From SAR202 cluster bacterium (GTDB lineage: Bacteria > Chloroflexota > Dehalococcoidia > Lucifugimonadales > VXLM01), in the NCBI GenBank assembly GCA_022448725.1, contig JAKUTR010000008.1:4806-68805 (forward strand): a stretch of DNA of 64,000 nt, in the 5' to 3' direction. A program made the translations under genes and the position numbers. Under the pieces are notes generated by a model. It did no database searches, had not been told where the DNA came from, and was given only the letters and a program-made list of their open reading frames with translations. Of this stretch, positions 18,258-27,131 are shown piece after piece. How positions within the stretch are numbered: the first letter of the stretch is position 1; the number at the start of each line of letters is the position of its first letter.

Positions 18258-19271
18258 ATGAAAATTGCAAATCTGCGAGGCCCACGGGACCTTGTTATAG
18301 AAGACCTCACTCTTGACACTCAAAACTTGGGACCCGACGACGTGTGGGGTGAGACTGAAATCACCGGATTCAAGATCGGAACTGATCGAGGAAACTATGA
18401 GGGAGCTGAGAATGTCCCAGGCGCACCGGACTACCCCCGTTGGGTTGGTGACAGTAATCTTGCAGCAATAAAAGCGGTCGGCAGCAACGTTACCAAATTC
18501 AAGCCAGGAGATAGGGTGATCTCACGTGCGCCACACACCTCTGATTGGATCCAGAACCAAAACGGCCCTTTAGTGAAGGTACCAGACGGAGTCGATTCTG
18601 AAGATGCTGTGTGGGCACACCTTTATACTCTTAGCGGGCTCTGCTATCGCAAGGCTAATTTCGTTCCTGGAGAATACGTCGCAGTCGTTGGGTTAGGCGT
18701 ATTAGGACTAGGTGCAATTGGCCTAGGACCTGCTATGGGAGCTCGTACAATCGGCATTGGCAACAGCCCAATCAGAAACGACATGGCAATGAGGATGGGA
18801 GCACATGCCACGTTCCTGTATAACGACCGTGATCTAACCAGTAAGCTCCATGAATACACAAACGGTAGTGGAGTTGACCTCGTAATCCTCACAGCAAACC
18901 CGTGGCCAGCGTACCGCACATCCGTTGAAATTGTCCGGGACAATGGACGCGTGTCCATTGTAAGTCTACTAGGGCGAGGTGAAGATGACCTTGATTTTAA
19001 TCCCCTAGCAATGCAGTATTTTTACCACAAAAGCCTGTCTCTCATCGCAGTGAATGGTACATCAGGGTATCTATACCCGTCATCGGACAGCGACAGATTT
19101 GAGTGGAATAAGCAGTGTGAGTTCGTACTTCAACTTATGGCCGATGGCAACCTCAATCCTAGCCAACTTATAACTCACCGACTTCATTACACACAGATGA
19201 TAGAGGCTTACGAAATGGCTTACGAACGTGAAAAAACGATGCTTGGTGTCGTGTTTACATGGAAAGATTGA
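18258..19271 (+). CDS. MDR-family reductase lacking catalytic zinc ligands
   Basis: A 337-residue medium-chain dehydrogenase/reductase. The N-terminal GroES-like domain is followed by a Rossmann NAD(P)-binding fold with VAVVGLGVLGLGAIG near residue 140. The usual zinc motif C-G-T-D reads I-G-T-D here (near residue 39) and the G-H-E motif is replaced by G-D-S, so it probably lacks the catalytic zinc, as quinone-reductase-like MDRs do. GAGG precedes the ATG by 6 bases. It is 15 bases upstream of the aminotransferase gene and is likely to act in the same pathway. Substrate unknown. Confidence 0.8.
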   Translation: MKIANLRGPRDLVIEDLTLDTQNLGPDDVWGETEITGFKIGTDRGNYEGAENVPGAPDYPRWVGDSNLAAIKAVGSNVTKFKPGDRVISRAPHTSDWIQNQNGPLVKVPDGVDSEDAVWAHLYTLSGLCYRKANFVPGEYVAVVGLGVLGLGAIGLGPAMGARTIGIGNSPIRNDMAMRMGAHATFLYNDRDLTSKLHEYTNGSGVDLVILTANPWPAYRTSVEIVRDNGRVSIVSLLGRGEDDLDFNPLAMQYFYHKSLSLIAVNGTSGYLYPSSDSDRFEWNKQCEFVLQLMADGNLNPSQLITHRLHYTQMIEAYEMAYEREKTMLGVVFTWKD

Positions 19272-19286
19272 CCTTAGGAGACCTTT

Positions 19287-20624
19287 ATGACAACTAAAGC
19301 GAGCAGAGTCCAAACATCCCTTGATTTGTACGAAAAAGCAGGGCAACTAATTCCGGGCAAAACGCAACTTATCAGTCGCCGCGCTAGTAGTTTTGCTCAT
19401 CCTGTAAGCCCAATATACGCATCTTCCGCCAAGGGATCACGTTTCACGGATGTGGATGGCAATGAATTCATTGATTGGGTCAATTGCGTTACGGCAGTCA
19501 TTCTAGGTCACGCAGATGAAGTGGTCGACAACGCTGTTAAAGAACAGATTGATAAGGGCAGTCTTTACACAGTGAATAGTGCCCAAGAAATTGAACTCGC
19601 AGAGCTTCTTTGTGAAATCATCCCAAGTGCTGAAATGGTTCGCTACACAAAAGGAGGTGGCGAGGCGTGTGCTGTAGCAGTCCGTATAGCCCGTGGTACA
19701 ACAGGCAAGGATAAAATCCTTTTCTCTGGCTACCATGGTTGGCATGATTGGTACCAAGCAGCTAACTGGCTTGTTGACCCCGTAACCGACGAATTCCCAT
19801 TCTCAGGTATAGAGCCCATCGGCGTGCCGCAAGCACTAGCAGGTACAGCCCTACCCTTTGTCTATGGGGATCTTGACGGGCTCAAAAAGCTTTTTGAGGA
19901 AAATAAGGGTGAAGTTGCTGCAGTGATGATGGAACCAATGCGGTCTGAACGTCCACCAGTGGGCTACTTAGAGAGTGTGAAGCAACTATGCCATGACAAT
20001 GGGTCGATTCTGATATTCGATGAAGTTTCTTGTGGCTGGCGCATCTCACTAGGCGGTGCTCAAGAATGGCTAGGTATAACACCTGACATGTCAGTCTTCG
20101 CCAAAGCAATGTCTAATGGATACGCTATGGGCTGCGTCGTCGGAGCGCGCGATCTGATGGAGCCTGCCGATAGAATGTTCATATCAAGTTCCTACTGGAG
20201 CGACAACGTTGGTCTTGCGGCATCGGTTGCGTGCATCAACGAACTAAAACGCCGTGACTCAACAACCCAATTCCGAATCATCGGGGAGAAAGTACGGGCT
20301 GCATTAGAGGGTGCAATCGATTCTGTCGGAATCTCCGCAACTGTGACAGGCATTCACACAGCTCCAACAATCTCTTTTGACCTTCCGGATCCTTCGATCG
20401 GACCGCAAATCAATACTCTTTTCATCCAAGAAATGAGCAAGCGTGGTATCCATTCTCCAACATCGTTCAAAGCGACATTAGCTCATAGTGATGAGGATAT
20501 CGCAATCACCGCAGAGGCAGCCGCGGAATCGATGAAGATAATCATGCGGGCACTAGAGGGCGAACTGGAAAATCTGCTAGAAGCAGAGGTGAAGCGAGAA
20601 CCATTCCGCCGACTTGTCACCTAA
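19287..20624 (+). CDS. Class III PLP aminotransferase (HemL-like)
   Basis: A 445-residue class III aminotransferase resembling glutamate-1-semialdehyde aminomutase. It shows YTKGGGEACAVAVRIAR (phosphate-binding loop; HemL has G-T-E-A-T here), GYHGWHDWY, the cofactor Asp in LIFDEVSCGWR and the PLP Lys in VFAKAMSNGYAMG near residue 273. The altered loop and pairing with an MDR reductase argue against tetrapyrrole synthesis; an amino-sugar or amino-acid transamination is more likely. AGGAG lies 7 bases before the ATG. The last four bases overlap the convergent neighbour. Confidence 0.85.
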   Translation: MTTKASRVQTSLDLYEKAGQLIPGKTQLISRRASSFAHPVSPIYASSAKGSRFTDVDGNEFIDWVNCVTAVILGHADEVVDNAVKEQIDKGSLYTVNSAQEIELAELLCEIIPSAEMVRYTKGGGEACAVAVRIARGTTGKDKILFSGYHGWHDWYQAANWLVDPVTDEFPFSGIEPIGVPQALAGTALPFVYGDLDGLKKLFEENKGEVAAVMMEPMRSERPPVGYLESVKQLCHDNGSILIFDEVSCGWRISLGGAQEWLGITPDMSVFAKAMSNGYAMGCVVGARDLMEPADRMFISSSYWSDNVGLAASVACINELKRRDSTTQFRIIGEKVRAALEGAIDSVGISATVTGIHTAPTISFDLPDPSIGPQINTLFIQEMSKRGIHSPTSFKATLAHSDEDIAITAEAAAESMKIIMRALEGELENLLEAEVKREPFRRLVT

Positions 20625-21787
20625 TCGCATTCCATTTTTAGCGCGACAAGACGAGACACTAACTGACGACGGACCCGACCGTAAGTCTCCTCGGAGATTT
20701 GTGAGCGATTCCGCTCGTCTTCTAGATCATCTAATCTTCGGATCAATTCCATACGCTGAGGTTGCACAGCCATAGTAGAACCACCAAGAATCTGCCTTTT
20801 ACGATATAACAGTACAAAGCTCAGAATAGCTAGCATAAGAACCCCCAGGGCAACAGGTGCAACTAGCTCATATGGCATAGTTTTAACGCGGTGAATTACA
20901 TGATCCCAAAAAACAGCGCGTGGAAGACCTGTCAAGTGGATAGTAACTCTGGTATCACGCTCAACGCCCACTGTCTCGATCACCTGATACTGACTCCCGC
21001 CAATGTCTTTGGATGTAGGAGAAGGGAGGTGTGGACTTGAAAGCGCGCCTAGGTCATTAGGAGAAACAACTCTTAGGCTTTCAGTACCATAGGGATACGA
21101 TTTGTCGAACGTGACCGAACCATTATCGTAAGGGAAATTATAGGAAAAAAGTACCTCATGCTCTCCTGGCGGAACATTTGCAGTCAGAGCGAAACCACGA
21201 TCCACTTGGAGCGCATCTGCTGCAATCAACTGCGTGTCGACCTGAAGATCACTTGACCCTACTGGCAGAGCAAAACGTAACAAATTCATCGGCTCTGGCC
21301 CCGGAACGTAAGTACGATCACCAGTATTAACTACATTTACAATCTCAAGTGCATGCACACGTTCATCTAACTTATCGGCCCGTGCCAAAAGTAACGACGC
21401 GGTCCTCACCTCCAATAACGACTGGTCATCAGAGGTTTCATAAATCTTGATCATGATCGGTTGTACTAAATCGCGCAGTGGGTTTATATCTGCCCCATAC
21501 ACAACACCCCCGTAGCGCACGGTGACTCCATACAGTGACTGCTCATCCATGAGCATATCTCTGAACTCGAACTTACCGGAATCCTCGGTCTTGGTATCCC
21601 ATTCTTCGTAAGTCTCTTGATCCTGTCTATGGAGTGTAACGGTAAGCCCGGATACAGGATCAGCATTCTCGGTAGCATTACTGATCTGACCAACTATTAC
21701 CCGTTGAGATGGTGCCTGTGCTTGAACAAGGTGAATCGATAGGATAAACAGTATGAAAACGGTGCTCGCGCTAACTAACATCTTCAT
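20621..21787 (-). CDS. Exported membrane-anchored protein with C-terminal membrane segment
   Basis: I do not recognise a named family. Starting at ATG 21787 the protein (388 residues) opens with a clear signal peptide (MKMLVSASTVFILFILSIHLVQA). A carboxypeptidase-regulatory or Big-like beta domain follows (VIVGQISNATENADPVSG... TVTLHRQD), then a second beta domain, one membrane segment near residue 320 (VAPVALGVLMLAILSFVLLY), and a cytoplasmic charged helix with an SHOCT-like pattern (RRLDDLEDERNRSQISEETY). An in-frame start at 21835 adds 16 residues before the signal peptide and is less likely. It lies upstream of no partner; the cytochrome c maturation genes lie behind it on the same strand. 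Confidence 0.65.
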   Translation of the reverse strand: MKMLVSASTVFILFILSIHLVQAQAPSQRVIVGQISNATENADPVSGLTVTLHRQDQETYEEWDTKTEDSGKFEFRDMLMDEQSLYGVTVRYGGVVYGADINPLRDLVQPIMIKIYETSDDQSLLEVRTASLLLARADKLDERVHALEIVNVVNTGDRTYVPGPEPMNLLRFALPVGSSDLQVDTQLIAADALQVDRGFALTANVPPGEHEVLFSYNFPYDNGSVTFDKSYPYGTESLRVVSPNDLGALSSPHLPSPTSKDIGGSQYQVIETVGVERDTRVTIHLTGLPRAVFWDHVIHRVKTMPYELVAPVALGVLMLAILSFVLLYRKRQILGGSTMAVQPQRMELIRRLDDLEDERNRSQISEETYGRVRRQLVSRLVALKMECD

Positions 21788-21957
21788 GCCAATTTTAAGT
21801 TTCCCACAACCGAATCTCACTTGCTCAGTGTGCAATGATCAAACCGGAAGGAGGACCAGTCATCCCAGCGTTCTGGCACCCATTTGAATCGGATGGTACT
21901 AGAAACCCAGCCCAATAACTGGTAATCACTGTGCTCGTTTAATGTTTTGAATTACCG

Positions 21958-22317
21958 TCAATTGTCTACAGATTCTCCTGTTACTGTCTCCCGTATAGAT
22001 ACCATTTCTAAGCGGATACTATCCAGTAAATCCTCCTCTTGCTTCTCTCCCAATTCCATCTCCTTCATCACAACGGAGGCTTCAATCATGTACTGCTCTT
22101 TTAGAGCTGTATAATCATCACTGTTTAGGTTACCTATCGCATGCTCCAACTCGGCACTTTTTAGACCAGCTACAGCCGTTTCCCAGCGCCTCTCCCATTC
22201 GAAATGTGCCGATGTCTCATCATCAGAAGGCACGTTGTCTTTAGATGTAAATACGAACGGCCACAGGATAGCAACAGCAGGTATAAGTACCAAGAAAATA
22301 GCGATGGTCACTAGCAT
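21958..22317 (-). CDS. CcmI-like small membrane protein
   Basis: A 119-residue protein with one N-terminal membrane segment (residues 2-23) and a helical soluble part (WERRWETAVAGLKSAELEHAIGNLNSDDYTALKEQY) that resembles the N-terminal part of CcmI, including the pattern in which an L-x-x-x-E-x-x-x-G-x-L-x-x-x-D-Y helix follows the membrane anchor. It has no TPR domain, so it is a short form. It follows ccmF by 13 bases and would assist apocytochrome c handling on the outer membrane face. Confidence 0.6.
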   Translation of the reverse strand: MLVTIAIFLVLIPAVAILWPFVFTSKDNVPSDDETSAHFEWERRWETAVAGLKSAELEHAIGNLNSDDYTALKEQYMIEASVVMKEMELGEKQEEDLLDSIRLEMVSIRETVTGESVDN

Positions 22318-22330
22318 ATTGTCCGCCTAC

Positions 22331-24322
22331 TTACTTCTGGATTGACGAGACATGATTTCTTAGCTTTGGAACTTGCTTATCCTGAGTGTGTAGACGTGGC
22401 CAAAGAGCAAAAACCGTCCCTGCAATGAAAAATGCCCCGGCAAGCCACATCCACCAAACCATCGGATTTACGTATACTCGAAAAACTGCTCTCCCATCCG
22501 AATTGAACTCAGACGGGACAATATAGAAGTCCTCGATCGGAGTACTCCTAATCGCGGCACGGGTTGCAGCCACACGATGATCAAGGTAGAAAGTTCTCTT
22601 TGCATCCATCGTTCCAATCCGACGCCCATCTTGACTCACTTGGAACCTGGCCGTTTGTTCCTCTCGATCAGGCAAAGATTTCTCCAAAAGTTCAGTGTAG
22701 GTGAAACTGTAACGACCAAGGCTCTCCGTCTGACCAATGCCCATATTAAAATCACGTTGGACATCATAGAAGGAAGATCCTATCGCTCCAAGAGCTAACA
22801 TGGAAATCCCCAGATGAACTACGTAACCGCCGTAGCGGGGACGGTTAGCAGCAAGTAGCCGTCCGAACGCAAGTATATAACTCTCACCTTTATGGTGGCG
22901 TGACAAGACTCCCCTCACCCACTCATGTCCAATCCCTACCACTGAGATCACACAGACACCGATTGCGAGCACAGCTACAGGGTGCCTCACACCGAGAACC
23001 CATAGTATTACTACCGTTATAGCAGCTCCCACCATCGGGTAAGCAAGGATTTTCGCGACGATACGGGGATTCGCGCGACGCCATGGCATTAATGGACCAA
23101 CACCCATTAGAAACACAATGAAGAGTAGGATGGGACCGTTAACCCGATCGAAAAATGGCTGGCCTACAGTCACAACTACGTCACTAGCCGCCTTGGAAAA
23201 AACAGGGTATATCGTTCCCCACAAGGTTATAAATGCCACGGCGAGGAACAACACATTCTGTGTTAGGAAGGCACTCTCTCTTGATAATATAGAATCAAGT
23301 CTGCCTTCGCTTTTTAGAGTGTCAAGCCTCCAGGCGAATGCAACCAGAGAAGCGACCAAAGTCAATCCCATAAATCCAAGAAAGAGCCATCCCATGGTTG
23401 ATTGTGCAAATGAGTGAACAGAAGGAACTGGCCCGCCACGGTTTATGAACATCCCCATCTCTGCAAGTGTGAAAGCTACCGCAACAAGGATAATATTCCA
23501 CGACCGAAACATCCGTCGGCGCTTCTGAACCATGATCGAGTGAACGAACGCCGTCATAGCCAGCCATGGCATCAAGGCTGAGTTTTCAACCGGATCCCAT
23601 GCCCAGTAACCACCCCACCCTAAGATTGTGTAGGCCCACCAAGACCCTAGTAACAAACCAGTTGTCAGAATTAACCATGAAACCATCCCCCAAAATCGCC
23701 CTTGATCAACCCATTCATCTCGTCCACCACGACCCGCCAAAAGGGCTCCCATCGCTATGCTAAATGGGATAGCCACAGATATCAGACCCATCATCTGTAC
23801 AGGAGGGTGGATAAACATCCCAAAATGAATCAGAAGGGGGTTAATACCCTGGCCATCCAAAGCTGGGACCGGGAGGCGTTCCAGTGGGTTAGCCAGAAAC
23901 ACTATTATTCCTACAAAAAAGGTTAGGACTATAGCCATGACGCCGGTCGCATAAGGGGCTGTATACGGAAGTTTACGTGCTAATCCAACCACGGCCACTA
24001 CAGAGATAAGTCCAAAGATAGTAGCAATGAACAAGAGTGAGCCCGCATTTCCTGCATACAGAGCAACCCACGTGTAGATGCTTGGGAGTGCAAGACTACT
24101 ATTTTCAACCACATAGCGAACTGAGAAGTCATGGGATACAAAAGCAGATACTAGAGCTAGTGTTGAAATCAGAAGCAAAATTGGGACCGTCATTAAACCA
24201 TACCGGGCACTTAAAACCAGGGATGGCAGACGCTGCCAGGCCCCAATTAACGACGCAACAGAAACATATACACAAACCAACAATGCAATCGGTAAAGCGA
24301 CAAACCCCGCATCGACAATCAT
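22331..24322 (-). CDS. ccmF: Cytochrome c maturation heme lyase CcmF
   Basis: A 663-residue multi-pass membrane protein with the tryptophan-rich heme-handling motif WGGYWAWDPVENSALMPW (WWD domain, near residue 235), the typical ISVAIPFSIAMGALL and GxPVPSVHSFAQS regions, and a C-terminal outside domain ending in a membrane segment (MVWWMWLAGAFFIAGTVFALW). CcmF with CcmH attaches heme to apocytochrome c outside the cytoplasmic membrane. Its ATG overlaps the ccmH stop (ATGA). The other system I genes (ccmA-E) are not in this window. Confidence 0.92.
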   Translation of the reverse strand: MIVDAGFVALPIALLVCVYVSVASLIGAWQRLPSLVLSARYGLMTVPILLLISTLALVSAFVSHDFSVRYVVENSSLALPSIYTWVALYAGNAGSLLFIATIFGLISVVAVVGLARKLPYTAPYATGVMAIVLTFFVGIIVFLANPLERLPVPALDGQGINPLLIHFGMFIHPPVQMMGLISVAIPFSIAMGALLAGRGGRDEWVDQGRFWGMVSWLILTTGLLLGSWWAYTILGWGGYWAWDPVENSALMPWLAMTAFVHSIMVQKRRRMFRSWNIILVAVAFTLAEMGMFINRGGPVPSVHSFAQSTMGWLFLGFMGLTLVASLVAFAWRLDTLKSEGRLDSILSRESAFLTQNVLFLAVAFITLWGTIYPVFSKAASDVVVTVGQPFFDRVNGPILLFIVFLMGVGPLMPWRRANPRIVAKILAYPMVGAAITVVILWVLGVRHPVAVLAIGVCVISVVGIGHEWVRGVLSRHHKGESYILAFGRLLAANRPRYGGYVVHLGISMLALGAIGSSFYDVQRDFNMGIGQTESLGRYSFTYTELLEKSLPDREEQTARFQVSQDGRRIGTMDAKRTFYLDHRVAATRAAIRSTPIEDFYIVPSEFNSDGRAVFRVYVNPMVWWMWLAGAFFIAGTVFALWPRLHTQDKQVPKLRNHVSSIQK

Positions 24323-24855
24323 TCTTCAGGCTCGGTGGAAGAGTTTTCACTACTCTGATCAGGGGGAGGGACGTCCTCCAACAAGGCCTGTTCCACAAGG
24401 GAGAAATAAGTTTCCCGCTCTGGGCCAGTGAGGTCAACACGACTCGCTCTAAGCTCACCCTCAGGCTGAGGCCGTGTCATCATCCTTAAAACCATATATA
24501 GCACGAGCATGCCCATCACAATTCCGATAGGCGGAACTATCCATACCAACAGGTTTCCCCCTCTGCGAGGAGGCTCCAACAGAACACGGACACCGTATCG
24601 TTCTACGAAGAAATTACGCACCTGCTCCCCATTCCATCCCTCCTCTAATTTCTCATCCACAACACCGCGCATTTGTGATGCAAGTGGATGCTGTGATTGG
24701 TCTATGGACTCTCCTGGACAAACGGGGCACATGAGCGTTTTATTAATTTCTTGAGCCTGAATTTCGTGAGACGGGATCTTCTGTACAGTACACGCAACAG
24801 CGGAAAGTACGCTGAGAAGCCCACAAACCAACAAAATGTACAGCGGAGTTTTCAT
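24319..24855 (-). CDS. ccmH: Cytochrome c maturation protein CcmH
   Basis: From ATG 24855 the protein has 178 residues: a signal or anchor segment with a lipobox-like AVAC, then the CcmH thiol motif LMCPVCPGESIDQSQ, then VDEKLEEGWNGEQVRNFFVERYG and a C-terminal membrane segment (LVWIVPPIGIVMGMLVLYMV). The Cys pair reduces the apocytochrome c heme-binding cysteines. The frame stays open upstream to 25038 but that would run through the divergent promoter and into the next gene, so the internal start is preferred. Confidence 0.88.
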   Translation of the reverse strand: MKTPLYILLVCGLLSVLSAVACTVQKIPSHEIQAQEINKTLMCPVCPGESIDQSQHPLASQMRGVVDEKLEEGWNGEQVRNFFVERYGVRVLLEPPRRGGNLLVWIVPPIGIVMGMLVLYMVLRMMTRPQPEGELRASRVDLTGPERETYFSLVEQALLEDVPPPDQSSENSSTEPEE

Positions 24856-24940
24856 CAACTTAAAGACTAGCATAGCCTGTGTCGTCTTCAGTTTAAACAA
24901 ACTACCAAATAGAGATTGCCCACCACTGAGCCGTGTTCTG

Positions 24941-24946
24941 TATAAT
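24941..24946 (+). promoter_or_regulatory. -10 box upstream of the DRTGG P-loop gene
   Basis: TATAAT with a weak TTGCCC 19 bases upstream (24916-24921). It lies 31 bases before the ATG at 24977 and opposite the ccmH start, so the 121-base gap holds promoters in both directions. Confidence 0.45.
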
Positions 24947-24976
24947 CCCTTCGTTGTTAGAAAATAGGGAGATGCA

Positions 24977-25990
24977 ATGACGGTACTATACGTTGCTTCA
25001 GACGAGCCCGGCGCCGGCAAAACAGCCTTCGCTACCACCCTAGCCTACGATTTGATAAGCCACGGTAACAAAGTAAATGTGATCAAGCCCATCAAGGATA
25101 CTCACAACGACCATGAGATCTATACGAAACTGCTTGATCAAGCTACTCCGACAAAAAGTGTAACTGCGGGACAAGAAACCCTTAGCTCCGATCTACTTTC
25201 ACAAGTTTCTGATATCAGTCAGCAAGTTGCCGAAAATAGCGACGTTGTAATTGTTGAAGGCCCCGGGACGATCTCTCCAAAAGAAAATGGACAGATCGCA
25301 GACGCGTTAAATGCAACCGCCGTCCTAGTAACAAGACACACCTTTGGCAAAGACCCAAAGACTGTCGCCTCTTACGCCACAGAATTCAATGAGCGATTAG
25401 CAGGCATTATTGTCAATGGGCGAACTGAGTACCAAGACATAGAAGTTAGCTGTTCGTTCATACCGGAACTTTCAAAGACTAACATCCCTACTCTTGGAAT
25501 TATTCCCGAAGACCGTCGTCTACTCTCTTCCACGATTGAGGTGATTGCGCAGCACCTATCTGCGAGATTATTGAATGCTGATTCGAACGAAGAACAGTAC
25601 GCCGACCGGCTTGTTGAAGACTTCATGGTTGGAGGCTTAGGGCTTGACTGGGGTGTTCTATACTTTGGCATTCGAGAAAATAAAGCTGTTGTCGTACGAG
25701 GGGACCGCCCTGATGTGCAGATGTCAGCGCTCGATACCCCTTGCGCCTTTATGATACTTACCGACGGGATAACGCCTATCGAATACGTTCTCCATGAAGC
25801 CACACTCAACGAGGTTCCTTTAGCTGTTGTAGAAACGAGTACACTCGAGACGATGGATGCTCTTAACAACCTTCAAGATACTGCTAGCTTTGACCACATT
25901 GAAAAAGTCTCGAGGTTTCATGACCTTCTAACGGTACACGCAGATCTAACGCCTATACTTGATAGGTTAGGACTACCTGTCGCAGTATAG
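24977..25990 (+). CDS. P-loop NTPase with DRTGG domain (Pta N-terminal-like)
   Basis: A 337-residue protein. The first 210 residues are a BioD/MinD-like P-loop NTPase (ASDEPGAGKTAFATTLAYDL; a VVIVEGPGTIS segment at the Walker B position). Residues 210-330 match the DRTGG domain found in the N-terminal half of long phosphate acetyltransferases and in CBS-domain pyrophosphatases (DFMVGGLGLDWGVLYF..NKAVVVRGDRPDVQMSAL). There is no transacetylase domain. Such stand-alone proteins are widespread and of uncertain role, possibly a metabolic sensor. GGGAG lies 6 bases before the ATG. Confidence 0.78.
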   Translation: MTVLYVASDEPGAGKTAFATTLAYDLISHGNKVNVIKPIKDTHNDHEIYTKLLDQATPTKSVTAGQETLSSDLLSQVSDISQQVAENSDVVIVEGPGTISPKENGQIADALNATAVLVTRHTFGKDPKTVASYATEFNERLAGIIVNGRTEYQDIEVSCSFIPELSKTNIPTLGIIPEDRRLLSSTIEVIAQHLSARLLNADSNEEQYADRLVEDFMVGGLGLDWGVLYFGIRENKAVVVRGDRPDVQMSALDTPCAFMILTDGITPIEYVLHEATLNEVPLAVVETSTLETMDALNNLQDTASFDHIEKVSRFHDLLTVHADLTPILDRLGLPVAV

Positions 25991-26030
25991 CAACGCTTTG
26001 GGCAAACCGTTGCCCTCCGAACGAGAGCCG

Positions 26031-26059
26031 TTGAGGGCCCGAGACCGCTATGCTATATT
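26031..26059 (+). promoter_or_regulatory. Promoter of fbp
   Basis: TTGAGG (26031-26036), 17-base spacer, TATATT (26054-26059), with TGC directly before the -10 (extended -10). It lies inside the frame that stays open upstream of fbp and so supports the ATG at 26091. Confidence 0.65.
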
Positions 26060-26090
26060 TACGGCCAATCCCCTTACAAGGCTCCAGACA

Positions 26091-27065
26091 ATGGCTCAGT
26101 CCCAGTCTCAACAAGGTCTCAGCCAGTTCATGAGTTCGTTACTGGCTGATGATTCCAGGTACGAAGGCCTGGATTTAGTAGTTGCAGCAATCGCTGATGG
26201 AGTTCGCAACGTCAATAATAAAGTCCAAGCGGCAGCGATCGCTGACGTTCTCGGGACCACGGGTGAAGTAAATGTACAGGGTGAGATCGTGCAGATTCTT
26301 GACCAGGCGAGTTCTGACACTTTTGTAGATGCCCTCCGGGACTGTGGGCGCGTAGCCGCTGTCGGGTCAGAAGAGATCACCGAAGGTACGGTTATTGGTG
26401 ACAGTCCACTGCACAACTACTTTGTGTTAATGGATCCATTGGACGGATCATCAAACATTGATGTCGCCGTCAGCATTGGTAGTATATTTGGTATCTGGTC
26501 ACGTCCACCAGATATCTCAGTGACAGAGGAATCCCTTTTACAACCAGGGAACAAGCAGGTCGCAGCAGTCTACGCAGTATACGGATCAAGCACCGTACTG
26601 GTCGTAGCAGTAGAAGGGAAGGTCAATGGTTTCACTCTCAATATTGCCACTGGTGAATTTGAACTAACGCACAAAGACTTACGTATACCCGAGAAATGTG
26701 AATACTATAGTGCTCCAGAGCATAACTACAAAAACTGGTCTACAGCGATGCAAGAGGTAGTTGACGGGTTGCGAGACACCCACTCTCTCAGATATGTGGG
26801 GTCTCTTGTAGCTGACTTCCATCGGAATCTCCTAAAAGGGGGAATCTTCCTGTACCCGGGAGATAGTAAGAGTCCACAGGGCAAGCTGCGGCTTATGTAT
26901 GAAGCGAATCCGCTGGGATATGTTGCCGAACAGGCGGGCGGCAACGTATCAGATGGTTCTCAGAGAATCCTAGACATCCTGCCTACGAAACTTCACCAAC
27001 GTGTACCACTCATTGTTGGTAACGCAAGCACCGTGGTAGATACAATAGAAAAACTTCAGAAATAA
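26091..27065 (+). CDS. fbp: Class 1 fructose-1,6-bisphosphatase
   Basis: Hydrolyses fructose 1,6-bisphosphate in gluconeogenesis. From ATG 26091 the protein has 324 residues. It has the metal-binding VLMDPLDGSSNID motif near residue 116, SIFGIW, the YVGSLVADFHRNLLKGG substrate-binding segment and the C-terminal KLRLMYEANPLGYVAEQAGG motif near residue 270. An upstream in-frame start at 25998 would cross the promoter and add 31 unrelated residues. The aldolase gene follows, making a gluconeogenic pair. Confidence 0.92.
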   Translation: MAQSQSQQGLSQFMSSLLADDSRYEGLDLVVAAIADGVRNVNNKVQAAAIADVLGTTGEVNVQGEIVQILDQASSDTFVDALRDCGRVAAVGSEEITEGTVIGDSPLHNYFVLMDPLDGSSNIDVAVSIGSIFGIWSRPPDISVTEESLLQPGNKQVAAVYAVYGSSTVLVVAVEGKVNGFTLNIATGEFELTHKDLRIPEKCEYYSAPEHNYKNWSTAMQEVVDGLRDTHSLRYVGSLVADFHRNLLKGGIFLYPGDSKSPQGKLRLMYEANPLGYVAEQAGGNVSDGSQRILDILPTKLHQRVPLIVGNASTVVDTIEKLQK

Positions 27066-27131
27066 TCCGGTTGGCTCTTGTTTAAACTGAATTCAAACGT
27101 CTGTCAAACGGACTAGAGGGTGAGAACGAAT

